Assembly (NCBI GenBank): GCA_913056125.1
Contig: CAJXNC010000001.1
Span: 496,001-560,000, forward strand
Reading direction: 5' to 3'
Length of the DNA stretch: 64,000 nucleotides
DNA from: an uncultured Altererythrobacter sp.
Lineage (GTDB): Bacteria; Pseudomonadota; Alphaproteobacteria; Sphingomonadales; Sphingomonadaceae
Both the position numbers and the translations under genes were made by a program. The notes under the pieces are model-generated. The model was not told where the DNA came from. It worked only from the letters and a program-made list of their open reading frames with translations, and made no database searches. Positions 8,486 through 18,606 of the stretch are shown here, piece by piece; positions within the stretch are counted from its first letter, which is position 1, and the number at the start of each line of letters is the position of its first letter.

Positions 8486-8949
8486 AAGACCCCGCCCGCC
8501 AGCCGGTCGATCGCACCTTGCAGGATCACCGCGGCAGCATGGCTGTCGATCTTTTCCGCTCGCTTCGCCCGGCTGATATCCTGCGCGATCATGTCGCGCT
8601 CGGCGCTGCTCGTGCTCCAGCGTTCGTCCCACAACAACACCGGCAGGCCCATTGCCGCGATATTGCGGCCGAAGGCGCGGCTGGCCTGCGCGCGCGGGCC
8701 AGCCGTGCCGTCCATGTTAAGCGGCAGGCCGATGACGAGGCCTTTCACATTGCGCTCGCCCACCAGCGCCTCGATCGCCGCCTTGTCGCGGCTGAACTTG
8801 CCCTTGGGCAGCGTCTTGCCCGCCGTGGCAAAGCTCCAGCTCGCATCGCAAAAGGCCGTGCCGATGGTCTTTGTGCCCAGATCGAGCCCGATCAGCGCGC
8901 CTCCTTGGGGCAACGCATCGCGAAATTCGGCCGCGTCCTCGGTGATCAA
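8482..8949 (-). CDS. ruvX: YqgF/RuvX family putative pre-16S rRNA nuclease
   Basis: RNase H-fold protein; family members trim the 5' end of 16S rRNA or act as Holliday junction resolvase. The start is TTG at 8949: GGAGG lies just before it and its TTGA overlaps the stop of the upstream hydrolase gene, giving 155 residues, the normal size. The first catalytic acidic strand is GLDLGTKTIG; later come GLPLNMDGTAGPRA and WDERWSTSSAE, all family marks, and the final DSHAAAVILQGAIDRL. It is the last gene of the pyrE-pdxJ-acpS-lepB unit. Confidence 0.92.
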   Translation of the reverse strand: MITEDAAEFRDALPQGGALIGLDLGTKTIGTAFCDASWSFATAGKTLPKGKFSRDKAAIEALVGERNVKGLVIGLPLNMDGTAGPRAQASRAFGRNIAAMGLPVLLWDERWSTSSAERDMIAQDISRAKRAEKIDSHAAAVILQGAIDRLAGGVF

Positions 8950-10166
8950 GAGCCGGCCTCCGAGCCCGACCATGCTTGCATGCGGCGGACCACGTCCAGC
9001 TGCAGGTTCCGCCAGAATAGCGGGATGTCGTAGACGTGGTAATTGTTGAAAGGCAGGACGTAGCTGCCCATTTCCGGCGGGTTGCCGATCAGCAGCAGGC
9101 CTTGGGCATCGCATCGCGCGGGCACGGCTTGCGGGACCAGGACGCCGCCGGAAAGGTCCTCATCGGGGACCAGTGTTCCCTGGTTGGATGCTTCCTGTGC
9201 AGAGCCGCCAACCGTTCCGGTGATCGGATTGACGCATAGGATCGGGCTGTCGCCGCGGATCTCCCCGTCGAAGCCCGCGCTTTCCGCATAATGATTGAGC
9301 ATCATGTCCGGGTCCGGCGGCTCGGCAAAACTGGAATAGGAGAGCAGGCACCCGGCCTGATCCGGCGTGGCGCAGGCGGGCAGGGGCAGGGCAGGCAGGT
9401 CATGCTCGACCGAGATCGGCCAGCCGATCGGATAGGCCATGGCGAGTCGGTCCTGCAGCTCGGTTCCGGCGATCTTCTCGCGCATCAGCCGCAATATGTG
9501 CAGCGAGCCCTGGCTGTGACCGGCCAGCACGATCGGCATGTCTGCATTGATACCCGAGACGAAATAGTCGAAGGCCGCCGCAACATCCTGATAGGCGGCA
9601 TCGATGGCCTGCTGCGCGTCCTCGCCGTCCGACAGGAAGGCGCCAAAGGTCGCCTGGCGATAGCGCGGTGCCCAGATCTCGTCCGCCCGGTTGAAGGCGC
9701 TGGCCATGCCGCGCACCATGATGCGGGCGTAGAGCTGCGATTGCTCGTCATCGAGCGTGGCGTTCCACTGGCGGTTGTCGGTGAAGCTGGTCGGATGGAC
9801 GAAAAACACCGCGAAGCGGCTATCGGCGCTTTCGGCCCCGGCTGGCGCGGCTTGGAAAGAGGTGTCTCGCGTCTCGGCCGGCTCTTCCAGCACGTCTTCA
9901 GCCGCAATCGAGGGCGCTGCATTGGGAGTCTCTTCCGCAAAGCGCGGCTGCCAGCGCGCCGGATCATTGCCTGCGCCCATGCCGGGTCGCGAAAACCACA
10001 TGTCCGGATTGGCATAGGCATTGTCGGCCAGGGCATCCTGCTCGACGAAATCGCCTGACGGGACCAGCGCGATCTCGGTCAGTTCATTACTGTAGAGCCG
10101 CAGCACGAACAGTATTGCGCCAACCAGGATGATGCCCAGCGCGATCGTGTAGAGAAATTTACGCAT
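8946..10166 (-). CDS. DUF3089 alpha/beta-hydrolase, membrane anchored
   Basis: 406 residues from ATG 10166. An N-terminal membrane segment (about 4-23) anchors a periplasmic-facing domain. FFVHPTSF (about 121-128) and the nucleophile elbow GHSQGS (Ser218) mark the DUF3089 family of lipase-like hydrolases. Residues 75-115 form an acidic, low-complexity linker. Substrate unknown. The first bases overlap the end of the AI-2E permease gene by eight bases and its stop overlaps the ruvX TTG start, so it is translated as part of the lepB unit. Confidence 0.85.
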   Translation of the reverse strand: MRKFLYTIALGIILVGAILFVLRLYSNELTEIALVPSGDFVEQDALADNAYANPDMWFSRPGMGAGNDPARWQPRFAEETPNAAPSIAAEDVLEEPAETRDTSFQAAPAGAESADSRFAVFFVHPTSFTDNRQWNATLDDEQSQLYARIMVRGMASAFNRADEIWAPRYRQATFGAFLSDGEDAQQAIDAAYQDVAAAFDYFVSGINADMPIVLAGHSQGSLHILRLMREKIAGTELQDRLAMAYPIGWPISVEHDLPALPLPACATPDQAGCLLSYSSFAEPPDPDMMLNHYAESAGFDGEIRGDSPILCVNPITGTVGGSAQEASNQGTLVPDEDLSGGVLVPQAVPARCDAQGLLLIGNPPEMGSYVLPFNNYHVYDIPLFWRNLQLDVVRRMQAWSGSEAGS

Positions 10167-11316
10167 CGGCCCCCTCCTGCGCGACGCGCAGCGCGGCCTC
10201 GGCCTCTGCACGCGCTTGCGCTTCGGCATCCAGGCGAGCGTCTTCGGCATCGTTCTGCTCGCTACGCCGCTCGAGCGCGACCTTGATCATGGCGAGTAGC
10301 GGATCTGCCAGGAACAGGCCGAGGATGCCGAACAATATGCCCATGATAAGCTGCATGGCGAGGACCAGTGCCGGGGCAAGGTCGACTGTTTTCTTGGCGA
10401 TCATCGGAATGACGAAATAGCCGTCGATGTTCTGGACCAGGAAATAGACGAAGATGGTGTAAAGTCCCATTTCGGTGCCGCCGGAGAAGCCGACCAGGAC
10501 CATCAGGACACCGGAGATCACCGCGCCGATATTGGGAATGAAGGCCAGCAGGCCAGTCAAGATGGCCAGCAGGGCGGGCATCGGGATCGGGTCGCCGGTG
10601 ACTGCGCCATAACCGACCAGCATTACGTATGTGAAAATGCCTTCCACTACCATGCCGACAATGCGGCCGAACATCAGGCGCCGCATCGTATAGGCCATGC
10701 GGTTGGCCGTGATGTGGAAATCCTTGCGCCGGCCGCGCGGCAGCATCCAGGCCACGCCGCGTTCGTAGAGGCGTGGTTCGATCACCAGGTACACGCCGAT
10801 GATCATTACCAGCAGTAGCGAAGTCAGGCCGCCGAGTATGCCGCCCAGCGCCCGCGTAACCGTGCCGAAGCCGCTCATCGCCTGGCCGATCAGGCCCTGC
10901 AGCTGGTTCAGTTCGACGGCAAATCCCTGTTCGCGCAGCCAGTTGAAGAACACGCGCGCCTGATCCTCGACTATAGTCGGCAATTGCGCCGCTTCGCGCG
11001 AAATCTGCGATCCGGCAAAGGATGCCAGCCAGACGAGAAACACGACGGCGGAGACGAGAACGACGGCAACGCGCCAGCTGCGTCCGATATGCCAGACGCG
11101 GCCAAGCAGGCGTGCGCCGCCATCGATCATCGAGGCGAAGACCAGTGCGCCGAAGATCACCAGCAGGCTTTGCGAGATATAGACGGCAAGCACGGTCAGG
11201 CCGACCATGGCGATCCAGATCGCGGCGCGGGCCATTTCGTGCCGCAGTTCGGGACTGCTTATGCGTGCCGGACTCGCGCCTATGTGCCTTTCTTCAGCAT
11301 GGTTTTCGTCACTCAT
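10159..11316 (-). CDS. AI-2E family transporter (permease)
   Basis: A polytopic inner-membrane protein of 385 residues with about eight hydrophobic segments. The family marks are in the second half: GYGAVTGDPIPMPALLAIL, FIPNIGAVISGVLMVLVG and the late FLADPLLAMIKV. ATG 11316 follows GGGAGACGGCG. The C-terminal 40 residues form a charged alanine/glutamate-rich cytoplasmic helix. AI-2E family members export or facilitate varied solutes; the E. coli quorum-signal role does not carry over by default. Its start overlaps the lepB 3' end by eight bases. Confidence 0.9.
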   Translation of the reverse strand: MSDENHAEERHIGASPARISSPELRHEMARAAIWIAMVGLTVLAVYISQSLLVIFGALVFASMIDGGARLLGRVWHIGRSWRVAVVLVSAVVFLVWLASFAGSQISREAAQLPTIVEDQARVFFNWLREQGFAVELNQLQGLIGQAMSGFGTVTRALGGILGGLTSLLLVMIIGVYLVIEPRLYERGVAWMLPRGRRKDFHITANRMAYTMRRLMFGRIVGMVVEGIFTYVMLVGYGAVTGDPIPMPALLAILTGLLAFIPNIGAVISGVLMVLVGFSGGTEMGLYTIFVYFLVQNIDGYFVIPMIAKKTVDLAPALVLAMQLIMGILFGILGLFLADPLLAMIKVALERRSEQNDAEDARLDAEAQARAEAEAALRVAQEGADA

Positions 11317-12217
11317 CGCCGTCTCCCGCTTGTGCCCCCGATTGCGCAATGGAAGGGCGCAGGCTGTCCCACGCGCGATCAGGCCTTAGCGAGGTGAACC
11401 ATGTCAAGGGGTTGTAGGATGCCCGCCCGTCGAGCGAGAAGGTGATGAATTCCGCACGGCCGCCAATATCGGCAATCGGGACGGGGCCGCCGAGGCCGTT
11501 GCCGAATGGCGGCCCCGGTGCACGGCTGTCGGCCGAATGGTCCCGATTGTCGCCCATCAGGAAGACATGACCGTCCGGGACGGTGATCTCGGCATAGTTG
11601 TCTAGGCCCTGCATCCTGTAATCGATAATCAAGTAGCTGGCTCCGTTTGGCAGCGTCTCGCGGAAGGTCGGCGGCTCGTAGACCTCGCTGCCATCCTCCA
11701 GCCGCACCTTGAACTGCTCGAAATCCTCGAGGCAGGGGTGTTCGCGCGTGTAGGACAGGCAGGTATTATCATGTTCGACGGGCAGTCGGACGGGCGGCTC
11801 TATCTCCTGCGGCACTGCTTCGCCATTGAGGATGATCTGTCCGTTGACCAGCGCGATCGTGTCACCCGGCAAGGCGATCACGCGCTTGATATAGTCGGTG
11901 GTGGGCTCGGACGGGTTCTCCGGCGGCACAGCAATCACGATATCGCCATATTCGGGCGTGGCGGGGGCGATACGCCAGTCGCTGCGCGGCAGGATATGAA
12001 AGCTCGCCGAAACCCAACTCCAGCCATAAGGATATTTGGAGACTACCAGCCGGTCCCCCACCAGGAGATTGGGCACCATGCTGGCCGAGGGAATGTAGAA
12101 GGGCTTGGCGATGAAGGTGTGAAAGGCGAGCACGGCGAGCAGCATCAGCGCCAGCCCACGAATTTCCGCCAGCCAGTTGATTTTGCCTTTTCCCTCTTCT
12201 CCCTCTTCCTCACTCAC
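11309..12217 (-). CDS. lepB: signal peptidase I
   Basis: Inner-membrane serine protease that removes Sec and Tat signal peptides. GTG at 12217 is chosen because GTGA overlaps the acpS stop and GGAGG lies upstream; this gives 302 residues. One membrane anchor (about 19-37) precedes the catalytic serine in IPSASM (Ser46). The general-base lysine is in [12 protein letters not shown], and the later [11 protein letters not shown] is box E of the family. A Cys pair in the inserted beta-domain ([10 protein letters not shown]) is often seen in alphaproteobacterial LepB. Confidence 0.96.
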   Translation of the reverse strand: MSEEEGEEGKGKINWLAEIRGLALMLLAVLAFHTFIAKPFYIPSASMVPNLLVGDRLVVSKYPYGWSWVSASFHILPRSDWRIAPATPEYGDIVIAVPPENPSEPTTDYIKRVIALPGDTIALVNGQIILNGEAVPQEIEPPVRLPVEHDNTCLSYTREHPCLEDFEQFKVRLEDGSEVYEPPTFRETLPNGASYLIIDYRMQGLDNYAEITVPDGHVFLMGDNRDHSADSRAPGPPFGNGLGGPVPIADIGGRAEFITFSLDGRASYNPLTWFTSLRPDRAWDSLRPSIAQSGAQAGDGDE

Positions 12218-12615
12218 AGGCGGTGCGCCTCCAGAATGACGAAGGCCTGCGCCCAAGGGTGGTCGTCTGTCAGGGTGAGGTGGATGGTCACTTCATGACC
12301 GTCAGGTGTCAGTTCCATGAGCCGTGTGGCGGCTCCTCCGGTAAGGTGCAGGGTAGGCGCGCCCGAAGGGGCATTAACTACGCCGATGTCCTTCATGAAC
12401 ACGCCGCGCTTGAATCCGGTTCCGACGGCCTTGCTGAAAGCCTCCTTGGCGGCAAAGCGCTTGGCATAAGTGCCGGCGCGGGTATGCGGCCGGCGCGCGG
12501 CCTTGGCGTTCTCGATCTCGGTAAAGACGCGCGCGGTAAAGCGCTCGCCATAGCGCTCGAGCGAATTGGCGATCCGCTCGATATTGCAGAGGTCGGAACC
12601 CATGCCGATTATCAT
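12214..12615 (-). CDS. acpS: holo-[acyl-carrier-protein] synthase
   Basis: Transfers 4'-phosphopantetheine from CoA to acyl carrier protein. 133 residues; the magnesium-binding [10 protein letters not shown] is near the start and the second motif [16 protein letters not shown] near residue 55, both standard for AcpS. ATGA overlap with pdxJ and GTGA overlap with lepB place it inside a single transcript, the usual pdxJ-acpS-lepB order. Confidence 0.97.
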   Translation of the reverse strand: MIIGMGSDLCNIERIANSLERYGERFTARVFTEIENAKAARRPHTRAGTYAKRFAAKEAFSKAVGTGFKRGVFMKDIGVVNAPSGAPTLHLTGGAATRLMELTPDGHEVTIHLTLTDDHPWAQAFVILEAHRL

Positions 12616-13352
12616 CTCACATCATCCATGAGCTGGCGCATCTTGAGGACGGCAGCCTCGAGGCCGACGAACACTGCCTCGCCGACGAGATAGTGGCCGA
12701 TATTGAGCTCGGCGAGTTGCGGAATTGCGGCAATCGGCTGGACATTCTCGTAAGTGAGGCCGTGTCCGGCATGCGGCTCGATCCCGTTCTTGGCGGCCAG
12801 CGCTGCCATGTCGACCACGCGCTTCAGTTCGCGCGCGGTTTTGTCCGAATCGTCGTCGAGATGGGCATGGGCATATTCGCCGGTGTGAAACTCGACCACC
12901 GGCGCACCGAGGCGCAAGGCGGCATCGAGCTGGCGCTCTGAGGCCTCGATAAACAGCGAGACGCGAATCCCGGCTTCGGTAAGGCGGCTGACGATGGGGG
13001 CCAGCTGATTGTGCTGCCCGGCGGCATCGAGCCCGCCTTCTGTCGTGCGCTCCTCGCGCTTCTCGGGGACGATGCAGGCGGCATGCGGCATGTGCCGCAG
13101 GGCAATGGCGAGCATTTCCTCGGTCGCCGCCATCTCGAGATTGAGGGGCAGGTTGGTTGCCGCCTGGATGCGGGCAAGGTCGTCATCGCGGATATGCCGC
13201 CGGTCTTCGCGCAGGTGAGCGGTGATGCCGTCACCGCCGACGCGGGCGACGATTTCCGCCGCGCGCACCGGGTCGGGATGGTCGCCGCCGCGTGCATTGC
13301 GGATGGTGGCGACGTGATCGATGTTCACGCCGAGGCGAAGTCTTGTCGACAT
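12612..13352 (-). CDS. pdxJ: pyridoxine 5'-phosphate synthase
   Basis: Condenses aminoacetone phosphate and deoxyxylulose phosphate to pyridoxine phosphate in vitamin B6 synthesis. The 246-residue TIM barrel begins [18 protein letters not shown], continues with [16 protein letters not shown] and EMAATEEM, and ends with [10 protein letters not shown] and [13 protein letters not shown], all signature stretches. One base separates it from the pyrE stop and it overlaps acpS. Confidence 0.97.
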   Translation of the reverse strand: MSTRLRLGVNIDHVATIRNARGGDHPDPVRAAEIVARVGGDGITAHLREDRRHIRDDDLARIQAATNLPLNLEMAATEEMLAIALRHMPHAACIVPEKREERTTEGGLDAAGQHNQLAPIVSRLTEAGIRVSLFIEASERQLDAALRLGAPVVEFHTGEYAHAHLDDDSDKTARELKRVVDMAALAAKNGIEPHAGHGLTYENVQPIAAIPQLAELNIGHYLVGEAVFVGLEAAVLKMRQLMDDVR

Positions 13353-13353
13353 G

Positions 13354-13941
13354 CTACTTCTTCTCGGCGCGGCTGCCCGGCTTGGTCACGGGAATGGCGG
13401 CAAGGTCAGCGGGGACTTCCTCGTCTGCATAGGTCGGGAAGTTGATCGCCACGAGGGGGAAGAAGGGCACGCCAAGGTCCACTTCGCCCGCCGAGCGGTC
13501 GACCAGCGCGGCTTCGGCAATGATATCGCCACCTTCCGCCTTCACGCATTCCATCGCCTCGCGACTCGAAAGGCCGGTGGTGACGACGTCTTCTACCATC
13601 AGCACCTTGGTGCCGGGCTTGATTGCGAATCCCCGACGCAGCTCGAACGTGCCGGTCGGGCGTTCGACGAAGATGGCGTCCTTGCCCAGCGCGCGGCCCA
13701 TCTCGTGGCCGATGATCAGGCCGCCCATGGCAGGCGAGACGACAAGGTCGATCTTGCTGCGAACCTCGCGCGGGATCTTCTGCACGAGGGCGAGGGCAAG
13801 CCGCCCTGCGCGCTCGGGATTCATCAACACCCTGGCGCATTGCAGGTAATGCGCCGAATGGCGTCCGGAGGAGAGCTTGAAATGGCCTTCGAGCAGGGCA
13901 TCGCTGGCGCGAAATTCGTGCAGGACCTCTTCTTCAGTCAT
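13354..13941 (-). CDS. pyrE: orotate phosphoribosyltransferase
   Basis: Joins orotate and PRPP to give OMP in pyrimidine synthesis. 195 residues; [18 protein letters not shown] is the N-terminal substrate region and [11 protein letters not shown] the PRPP-binding loop. It is the first gene of the minus-strand unit running to ruvX and is divergent from ctaC across about 190 bases that should hold both promoters. The C-terminal tail ([10 protein letters not shown]) is short and charged. Confidence 0.96.
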   Translation of the reverse strand: MTEEEVLHEFRASDALLEGHFKLSSGRHSAHYLQCARVLMNPERAGRLALALVQKIPREVRSKIDLVVSPAMGGLIIGHEMGRALGKDAIFVERPTGTFELRRGFAIKPGTKVLMVEDVVTTGLSSREAMECVKAEGGDIIAEAALVDRSAGEVDLGVPFFPLVAINFPTYADEEVPADLAAIPVTKPGSRAEKK

Positions 13942-14044
13942 CGTTTTGCAAAGGGCCTTTCGGTGGGTTGCGCATCATGCAGGACCAAAGCCCGCATGGG
14001 TGATCGTGAAAAATCTCCCTAGAAGCGCTTGAGGCATGGGGCAA

Positions 14045-14062
14045 GCGGGCGTATAGGCCCGC
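14045..14062. other. perfect short hairpin in the pyrE/ctaC divergent region
   Basis: GCGGGC-GTATAG-GCCCGC forms a 6-bp all-GC stem with a six-base loop, about 70 bases before the ctaC start and about 105 bases before pyrE. It could be a regulator site or part of the ctaC leader. No partner regulator is adjacent. No well-formed -35/-10 pair was picked out with confidence. Confidence 0.3.
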
Positions 14063-14132
14063 CCGATACGGCCTTTTCAAGGCTACGGGGGGCCTAATTC
14101 GTGCCCGCAAACGAACGGAAAGCGTTGGACAG

Positions 14133-15122
14133 ATGAATCTCGGCGATATCGCCCGCAAGCGGCTGCTTTTTTCCACCCTTGGCACCGCATTCGTGACAGC
14201 ATTGACGGCCCCGATGGCCGCATTCGCACAGGAAGCCGAGGAGGCTGTAATCGAGGAAGCCGCTCCCGCAGCGCCTGCCTTCGAACATTATGGCCCCGAC
14301 ATGATCAAGGGCCAGCCGATTGACGGCGCCTGGAACATCCAGACGCAATATTCGCCCATCGGCCATGAAGGCGCCTGGATGCACAACACCATCCTGATGG
14401 GGGTGATGATCGGTATCAGCCTGCTGATCCTGTTCCTGCTGCTTTACGTGCTGCTGCGCTACAACAAGCGCGCCAACCCGGTTCCCTCGAAGACCAGCCA
14501 CAACACCGCGATCGAGGTGATCTGGACTATCGTTCCGGTCTTCATCCTGCTGATTATCGCGGTTCCCTCGATCCAGCTGCTTGCAGCCCAGTATGAGAGC
14601 CCGCCCGAGGACGCGGTGACCGTGAAGGTGACCGGTTACCAGTGGTATTGGGGCTATGAATATCCCGATCACGGCGTGGGCGAATTCGTGTCCAACATGA
14701 TGCCCGAGGACGAAGCGCGCGCGGCAGGTTATCCCGCCCAGCTTGCTGTCGACAACCGTATGGTCGTCCCCGTCGGCGTTCCCATCCGCCTGCAGATCAT
14801 CGGTGCGGACGTGATCCACTCCTTCGCCGTTCCCTCGCTGTGGACCAAGCTCGATGCGGTCCCGGGCAAGCTGAACGAGACCACCATGCAGGTTGACGAG
14901 CCAGGCATCTATTACGGCCAGTGCTCCGAACTGTGCGGCGCGCGTCACGGCTTCATGCCGATCGCGGTCGAAGCTGTCCCGCTGGATCGTTTCGAGCAGT
15001 GGGTCGCCTCGCGAGGCGGCACCATGCCGGGTGCCGAAGTCGTAGAAGCCGTGGTCGAGGACGCCACGGAAGAGCCGGCTGCCGAAGAGGCAGTGTCGGT
15101 CGAAGAAACTCCTGTCGCCTGA
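14133..15122 (+). CDS. ctaC: cytochrome c oxidase subunit II
   Basis: Carries the CuA centre that takes electrons from cytochrome c. 329 residues: a cleaved signal (about 1-32), two membrane helices (about 86-108 and 128-150), then the periplasmic cupredoxin domain. The CuA ligands are visible: His229, Cys264, Cys268, His272 and Met275 (CSELCGARHGFM), after the aromatic patch GYQWYWGYEYP. An extra acidic alanine/glutamate tail follows residue 300, which is not needed for CuA. First gene of the oxidase operon, 39 bases before ctaD. Confidence 0.97.
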   Translation: MNLGDIARKRLLFSTLGTAFVTALTAPMAAFAQEAEEAVIEEAAPAAPAFEHYGPDMIKGQPIDGAWNIQTQYSPIGHEGAWMHNTILMGVMIGISLLILFLLLYVLLRYNKRANPVPSKTSHNTAIEVIWTIVPVFILLIIAVPSIQLLAAQYESPPEDAVTVKVTGYQWYWGYEYPDHGVGEFVSNMMPEDEARAAGYPAQLAVDNRMVVPVGVPIRLQIIGADVIHSFAVPSLWTKLDAVPGKLNETTMQVDEPGIYYGQCSELCGARHGFMPIAVEAVPLDRFEQWVASRGGTMPGAEVVEAVVEDATEEPAAEEAVSVEETPVA

Positions 15123-15161
15123 GCGCGCATTTTTGAATTTATAGGGTAAGGTCGAGAAACC

Positions 15162-16844
15162 ATGGCAACCACCGCCGATACCTTCCAGGCTCACGCCGAA
15201 GATCACCACCACGACGCCGATCACAAGCCGAGCTTCTTCGCTCGCTGGTTTATGTCCACGAACCACAAGGATATCGGCACGCTGTACCTGATCTTCGCGA
15301 TCATCGCCGGCATCGTCGGTGGCGCCTTCTCGGGCATGATGCGCATGGAGCTGGCCGAACCCGGTATCCAGTACCTGCACACATTCGCCACCTGGTTCGG
15401 TGCCGAAAATCCCTCGATGGACGAGGCGCTGCATACCTGGAACGTGCTGATCACCGCGCACGGCCTGATCATGGTCTTCTTCATGGTCATGCCAGCCATC
15501 ATCGGCGGGTTCGGCAACTGGTTCGTCCCGATCATGATTGGCGCGCCGGACATGGCCTTCCCGCGCATGAACAACATTTCGTTCTGGCTGACCGTGGCCG
15601 GCTTCCTGAGCTTGCTTATGTCGGCCTTCATGCCCGGCGGCACCGGTACCGGTGCCGGCGTGGGCTGGACGGTCTATGCGCCGCTTTCGACCAGCGGCTC
15701 CGTAGGTCCGGCGATGGATTTCGCGATCTTCTCGCTGCACCTTGCCGGTGCCGGTTCGATCCTGGGCGCGACCAACTTCATCACCACCATCTTCAACATG
15801 CGCGCACCGGGCATGACGCTGCACAAGATGCCGCTGTTCGTATGGTCGGTGCTGGTTACCGCCTTCCTGCTGCTGCTGGCCCTGCCGGTGCTGGCAGCTG
15901 CCATCACCATGCTGCTGACGGACCGTAACTTCGGCACGACCTTCTTCGATCCGTCGGGCGGCGGCGACCCGGTCCTTTACCAGCACCTCTTCTGGTTCTT
16001 CGGTCACCCCGAAGTCTACATCATGATCCTGCCGGGCTTCGGCATCGTCAGCCAGATCATCGCCACCTTCAGCCGCAAGCCTGTCTTCGGCTATCTCGGC
16101 ATGGCCTATGCCATGGTCGCGATCGGCGTGGTCGGCTTCATCGTCTGGGCGCACCACATGTATACTGTGGGCCTCGACGTGAACACGAAGATGTACTTCA
16201 CCGCGGCCACCATGGTCATCGCGGTACCGACCGGCATCAAGATCTTCAGCTGGATCGCCACCATGTGGGGCGGTTCGATCGAACTGAAGAGCCCGATGGT
16301 CTGGGCGATCGGCTTCATCTTCCTGTTCACCGTTGGCGGCGTGACCGGTGTCTACCTGTCCAATGGCGGCATCGATAACTACGTTCACGACACCTATTTC
16401 GTGGTGGCGCACTTCCACTACGTGCTGTCGCTGGGTGCCGTGACCGCCCTGTTCGCGGGCTTCTACTACTGGTTCCCCAAGATGAGCGGCAAGATGCACA
16501 GCGAAGTGCTGGCGCACCTTCACTTCTGGGTGTTCTTCATCGGCGTGAACCTGATCTTCTTCCCGCAGCACTTCCTCGGCCTGCAGGGCATGCCGCGTCG
16601 CTATCCGGACTATCCGGAAGCCTTCGCACAGTGGAACGAGATTTCCTCGCTCGGTTACGAGATCACGGTCGTCTCGATTGCGATCTGGTTCGTGAACATC
16701 GCTTACGCCTTCATCGCCGGCAAGAAGGCCGAGGGCAATTACTGGGGCGAAGGCGCAACGACGCTCGAATGGACGCTGTCGAGCCCGCCGCCGTTCCACC
16801 AGTTCGAAACGCTTCCGGTGATCGAGGACAAGGGTCACCATTGA
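15162..16844 (+). CDS. ctaD: cytochrome c oxidase subunit I
   Basis: Catalytic subunit with heme a and the heme a3-CuB site; pumps protons while reducing O2. 560 residues with twelve membrane helices. The cross-linked His-Tyr of CuB is in [17 protein letters not shown], and [17 protein letters not shown] holds the heme ligands. The presence of the glutamate in HPEVY fits an A-type proton-pumping oxidase. A His/Asp-rich N-terminal tail (EDHHHDADH) may touch metal. An AAGG-containing site precedes the ATG. Confidence 0.98.
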   Translation: MATTADTFQAHAEDHHHDADHKPSFFARWFMSTNHKDIGTLYLIFAIIAGIVGGAFSGMMRMELAEPGIQYLHTFATWFGAENPSMDEALHTWNVLITAHGLIMVFFMVMPAIIGGFGNWFVPIMIGAPDMAFPRMNNISFWLTVAGFLSLLMSAFMPGGTGTGAGVGWTVYAPLSTSGSVGPAMDFAIFSLHLAGAGSILGATNFITTIFNMRAPGMTLHKMPLFVWSVLVTAFLLLLALPVLAAAITMLLTDRNFGTTFFDPSGGGDPVLYQHLFWFFGHPEVYIMILPGFGIVSQIIATFSRKPVFGYLGMAYAMVAIGVVGFIVWAHHMYTVGLDVNTKMYFTAATMVIAVPTGIKIFSWIATMWGGSIELKSPMVWAIGFIFLFTVGGVTGVYLSNGGIDNYVHDTYFVVAHFHYVLSLGAVTALFAGFYYWFPKMSGKMHSEVLAHLHFWVFFIGVNLIFFPQHFLGLQGMPRRYPDYPEAFAQWNEISSLGYEITVVSIAIWFVNIAYAFIAGKKAEGNYWGEGATTLEWTLSSPPPFHQFETLPVIEDKGHH

Positions 16845-16943
16845 TGCGCCTGCCCGCTCTGGGGGCATGACAGACAAGGGGTGGGGGCGCGCCGGAAACG
16901 GTTGCGCCCCACCTGCATGACAGGAACCGAAGAACAGCAGACC

Positions 16944-17852
16944 ATGGCCAGCAAGCCGATCACGACCCAGGCAATGAGTGCGGAATGGCGCGACTATTTC
17001 GCGCTGACCAAGCCGCGCGTCATGAGCCTGGTCGTTTTTACCGGCCTTGCCGGCCTGCTGGCTGCGCCCGGCTCGATCCATCCCGTGCTCGGCTTTACCG
17101 CGATCCTGTGCATTGCGCTGGGCGCGGGCGGTGCAGCCGCGCTCAACCAGTGGTGGGAAGCCGATATCGATGCCGGGATGAAGCGCACCTCCAGGCGTCC
17201 GCTGCCGCAGGGCAAGATGCGGCGCGAGGATGCGCGCGATTTCGGGCTGATGTTGTCGGGCGGCTCGGTCATGGTCATGGGCGTTGCCATCCACTGGCTC
17301 GCCGCGGTCATCCTTGCCGTTTCGATCTTCTACTACGCGGTGGTCTACACCGTTTGGCTCAAGCCGCGCACGCCGCAGAACATCGTCATCGGCGGCGGCG
17401 CCGGTGCCTTTCCGCCGCTGATCGGCTGGGTCGCGGTTACGGGCGACATCACCGCCATGCCGCTGCTGCTTTTCGCCATCATCTTCGTGTGGACGCCGCC
17501 GCATTTCTGGGCGCTCGCCCTGTTCGTGAAGACAGATTACGCCAAGGTCGGCATCCCCATGCTGCCCGTGGTCGCTGGCGAGACGGTGACGCGCCGCCAG
17601 ATCCTTGCCTATTCGATCATCCTCTTCGCGGTCAGCCTGCTGCCCTGGGCCATCGGTGGCACCGGCGCGATTTACGGTGTCTCCGCTGTGCTCCTGTCAG
17701 GTGCTTTTCTGGTCCTTTCTGTCCCGGTGGCCTTCCGCCAGTCGGTCGAGGATGACCGGATGAAACCGGAAAAGCGGCTGTTCGGCTGGTCGGTCATTTA
17801 TCTCTTTGCGTTGTTCACGGCGCTGGTCGCAGACAGGATGGTGCTGGCATGA
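16944..17852 (+). CDS. ctaB: protoheme IX farnesyltransferase
   Basis: Adds farnesyl to heme b to make heme o, the precursor of oxidase heme a. UbiA-fold membrane protein; motifs [20 protein letters not shown] (first prenyl-diphosphate site) and [13 protein letters not shown] (second) are visible. Two starts are possible: ATG 16917 (311 residues, no ribosome site) and ATG 16944 (302 residues, purine-rich stretch ahead); 16944 is preferred on length and site. It overlaps the 41-codon gene that follows. Confidence 0.95.
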   Translation: MASKPITTQAMSAEWRDYFALTKPRVMSLVVFTGLAGLLAAPGSIHPVLGFTAILCIALGAGGAAALNQWWEADIDAGMKRTSRRPLPQGKMRREDARDFGLMLSGGSVMVMGVAIHWLAAVILAVSIFYYAVVYTVWLKPRTPQNIVIGGGAGAFPPLIGWVAVTGDITAMPLLLFAIIFVWTPPHFWALALFVKTDYAKVGIPMLPVVAGETVTRRQILAYSIILFAVSLLPWAIGGTGAIYGVSAVLLSGAFLVLSVPVAFRQSVEDDRMKPEKRLFGWSVIYLFALFTALVADRMVLA

Positions 17853-17974
17853 CCCCAGAAGAGGAAGAAGAATTCATCCGCCGCCGCAAGGGCCGCAACG
17901 TGGCTCTTGGCCTTGCGCTCGCGGGCATGGTGGTGCTGTTCTACCTCATAACGATCGTGAGGATTGGCGACTGA
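17849..17974 (+). CDS. 41-residue single-helix membrane protein of the oxidase operon
   Basis: The small frame overlaps the ctaB stop (ATGA) and the ctaG start (TGATG), so it is translationally linked to both. It begins with an acidic run ([19 protein letters not shown]) and continues as one hydrophobic helix ([18 protein letters not shown]). Small proteins of this shape, sometimes called CoxF, sit between ctaB and ctaG in other alphaproteobacteria. A role in oxidase assembly is inferred from position. Confidence 0.8.
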   Translation: MTPEEEEEFIRRRKGRNVALGLALAGMVVLFYLITIVRIGD

Positions 17975-18543
17975 TGGCTTCGGCACATATCGAGCACCGC
18001 AATCGCAAGACCATGCTGATGGCGTTCGGCATTGCCTTGGGCATGCTCGGCCTGGGCTATGCATCGGTGCCGCTCTACCGCATCTTCTGCCAGGTCACGG
18101 GTTTTGGCGGGACCACGCAGGTCGCGACCGAGGCCGAAGCCGATCTCGCCGCGCGCATGGCGCAGAGCGCTGGCGGGGTGACCTATTCGGTCCGCTTCGA
18201 TGCCAATACGGCGAGCGACATGCCGTGGACCTTCCGACCGGTGCAGGTGACAGATACCGTAAGCGTGGGTCAGCGCGACATGGCGACCTACATCGCGCGC
18301 AACAATTCCAGCGTACCGATCACGGGAACGGCGACCTTCAATGTCGAGCCTGAACAGGCCGGTGCCTATTTCAACAAGATCCAGTGTTTCTGCTTCACGG
18401 AACAGACGCTGCAGCCGGGCCAGGAGGTCCGTATGCCGGTGCTCTATTACGTCGATCCCAAGGCCCTGGACGATCCCAACATGGAAGGCGTGGAGCAGAT
18501 CACCCTGTCTTACACCTTCCACCGTGCAAAAACCGACTCATAG
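17974..18543 (+). CDS. ctaG: cytochrome c oxidase assembly protein CtaG (Cox11 type)
   Basis: Delivers copper to the CuB site of subunit I. 189 residues: one N-terminal membrane helix (about 14-33) and a periplasmic immunoglobulin-like copper-binding domain. The copper motif is KIQCFCFTEQ (Cys138, Cys140), and Cys39 follows the helix (YRIFCQVTG), as in Cox11. ATG at 17974 overlaps the previous stop. It ends 63 bases before ctaE. Confidence 0.96.
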   Translation: MASAHIEHRNRKTMLMAFGIALGMLGLGYASVPLYRIFCQVTGFGGTTQVATEAEADLAARMAQSAGGVTYSVRFDANTASDMPWTFRPVQVTDTVSVGQRDMATYIARNNSSVPITGTATFNVEPEQAGAYFNKIQCFCFTEQTLQPGQEVRMPVLYYVDPKALDDPNMEGVEQITLSYTFHRAKTDS

Positions 18544-18606
18544 GCTCTGGACCCTTGGAGCGCGCAGCTTTAAGGGCCTTGCAAACGACTAACCAGGACT
18601 GAGACA

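Noticed and set aside
14094-17504. Very long open frame on the minus strand opposite ctaC, ctaD and ctaB (over 1100 codons)
   Set aside because: Translation is His/Arg/Asp-rich and featureless; it mirrors the codon bias of highly conserved oxidase genes on the other strand.
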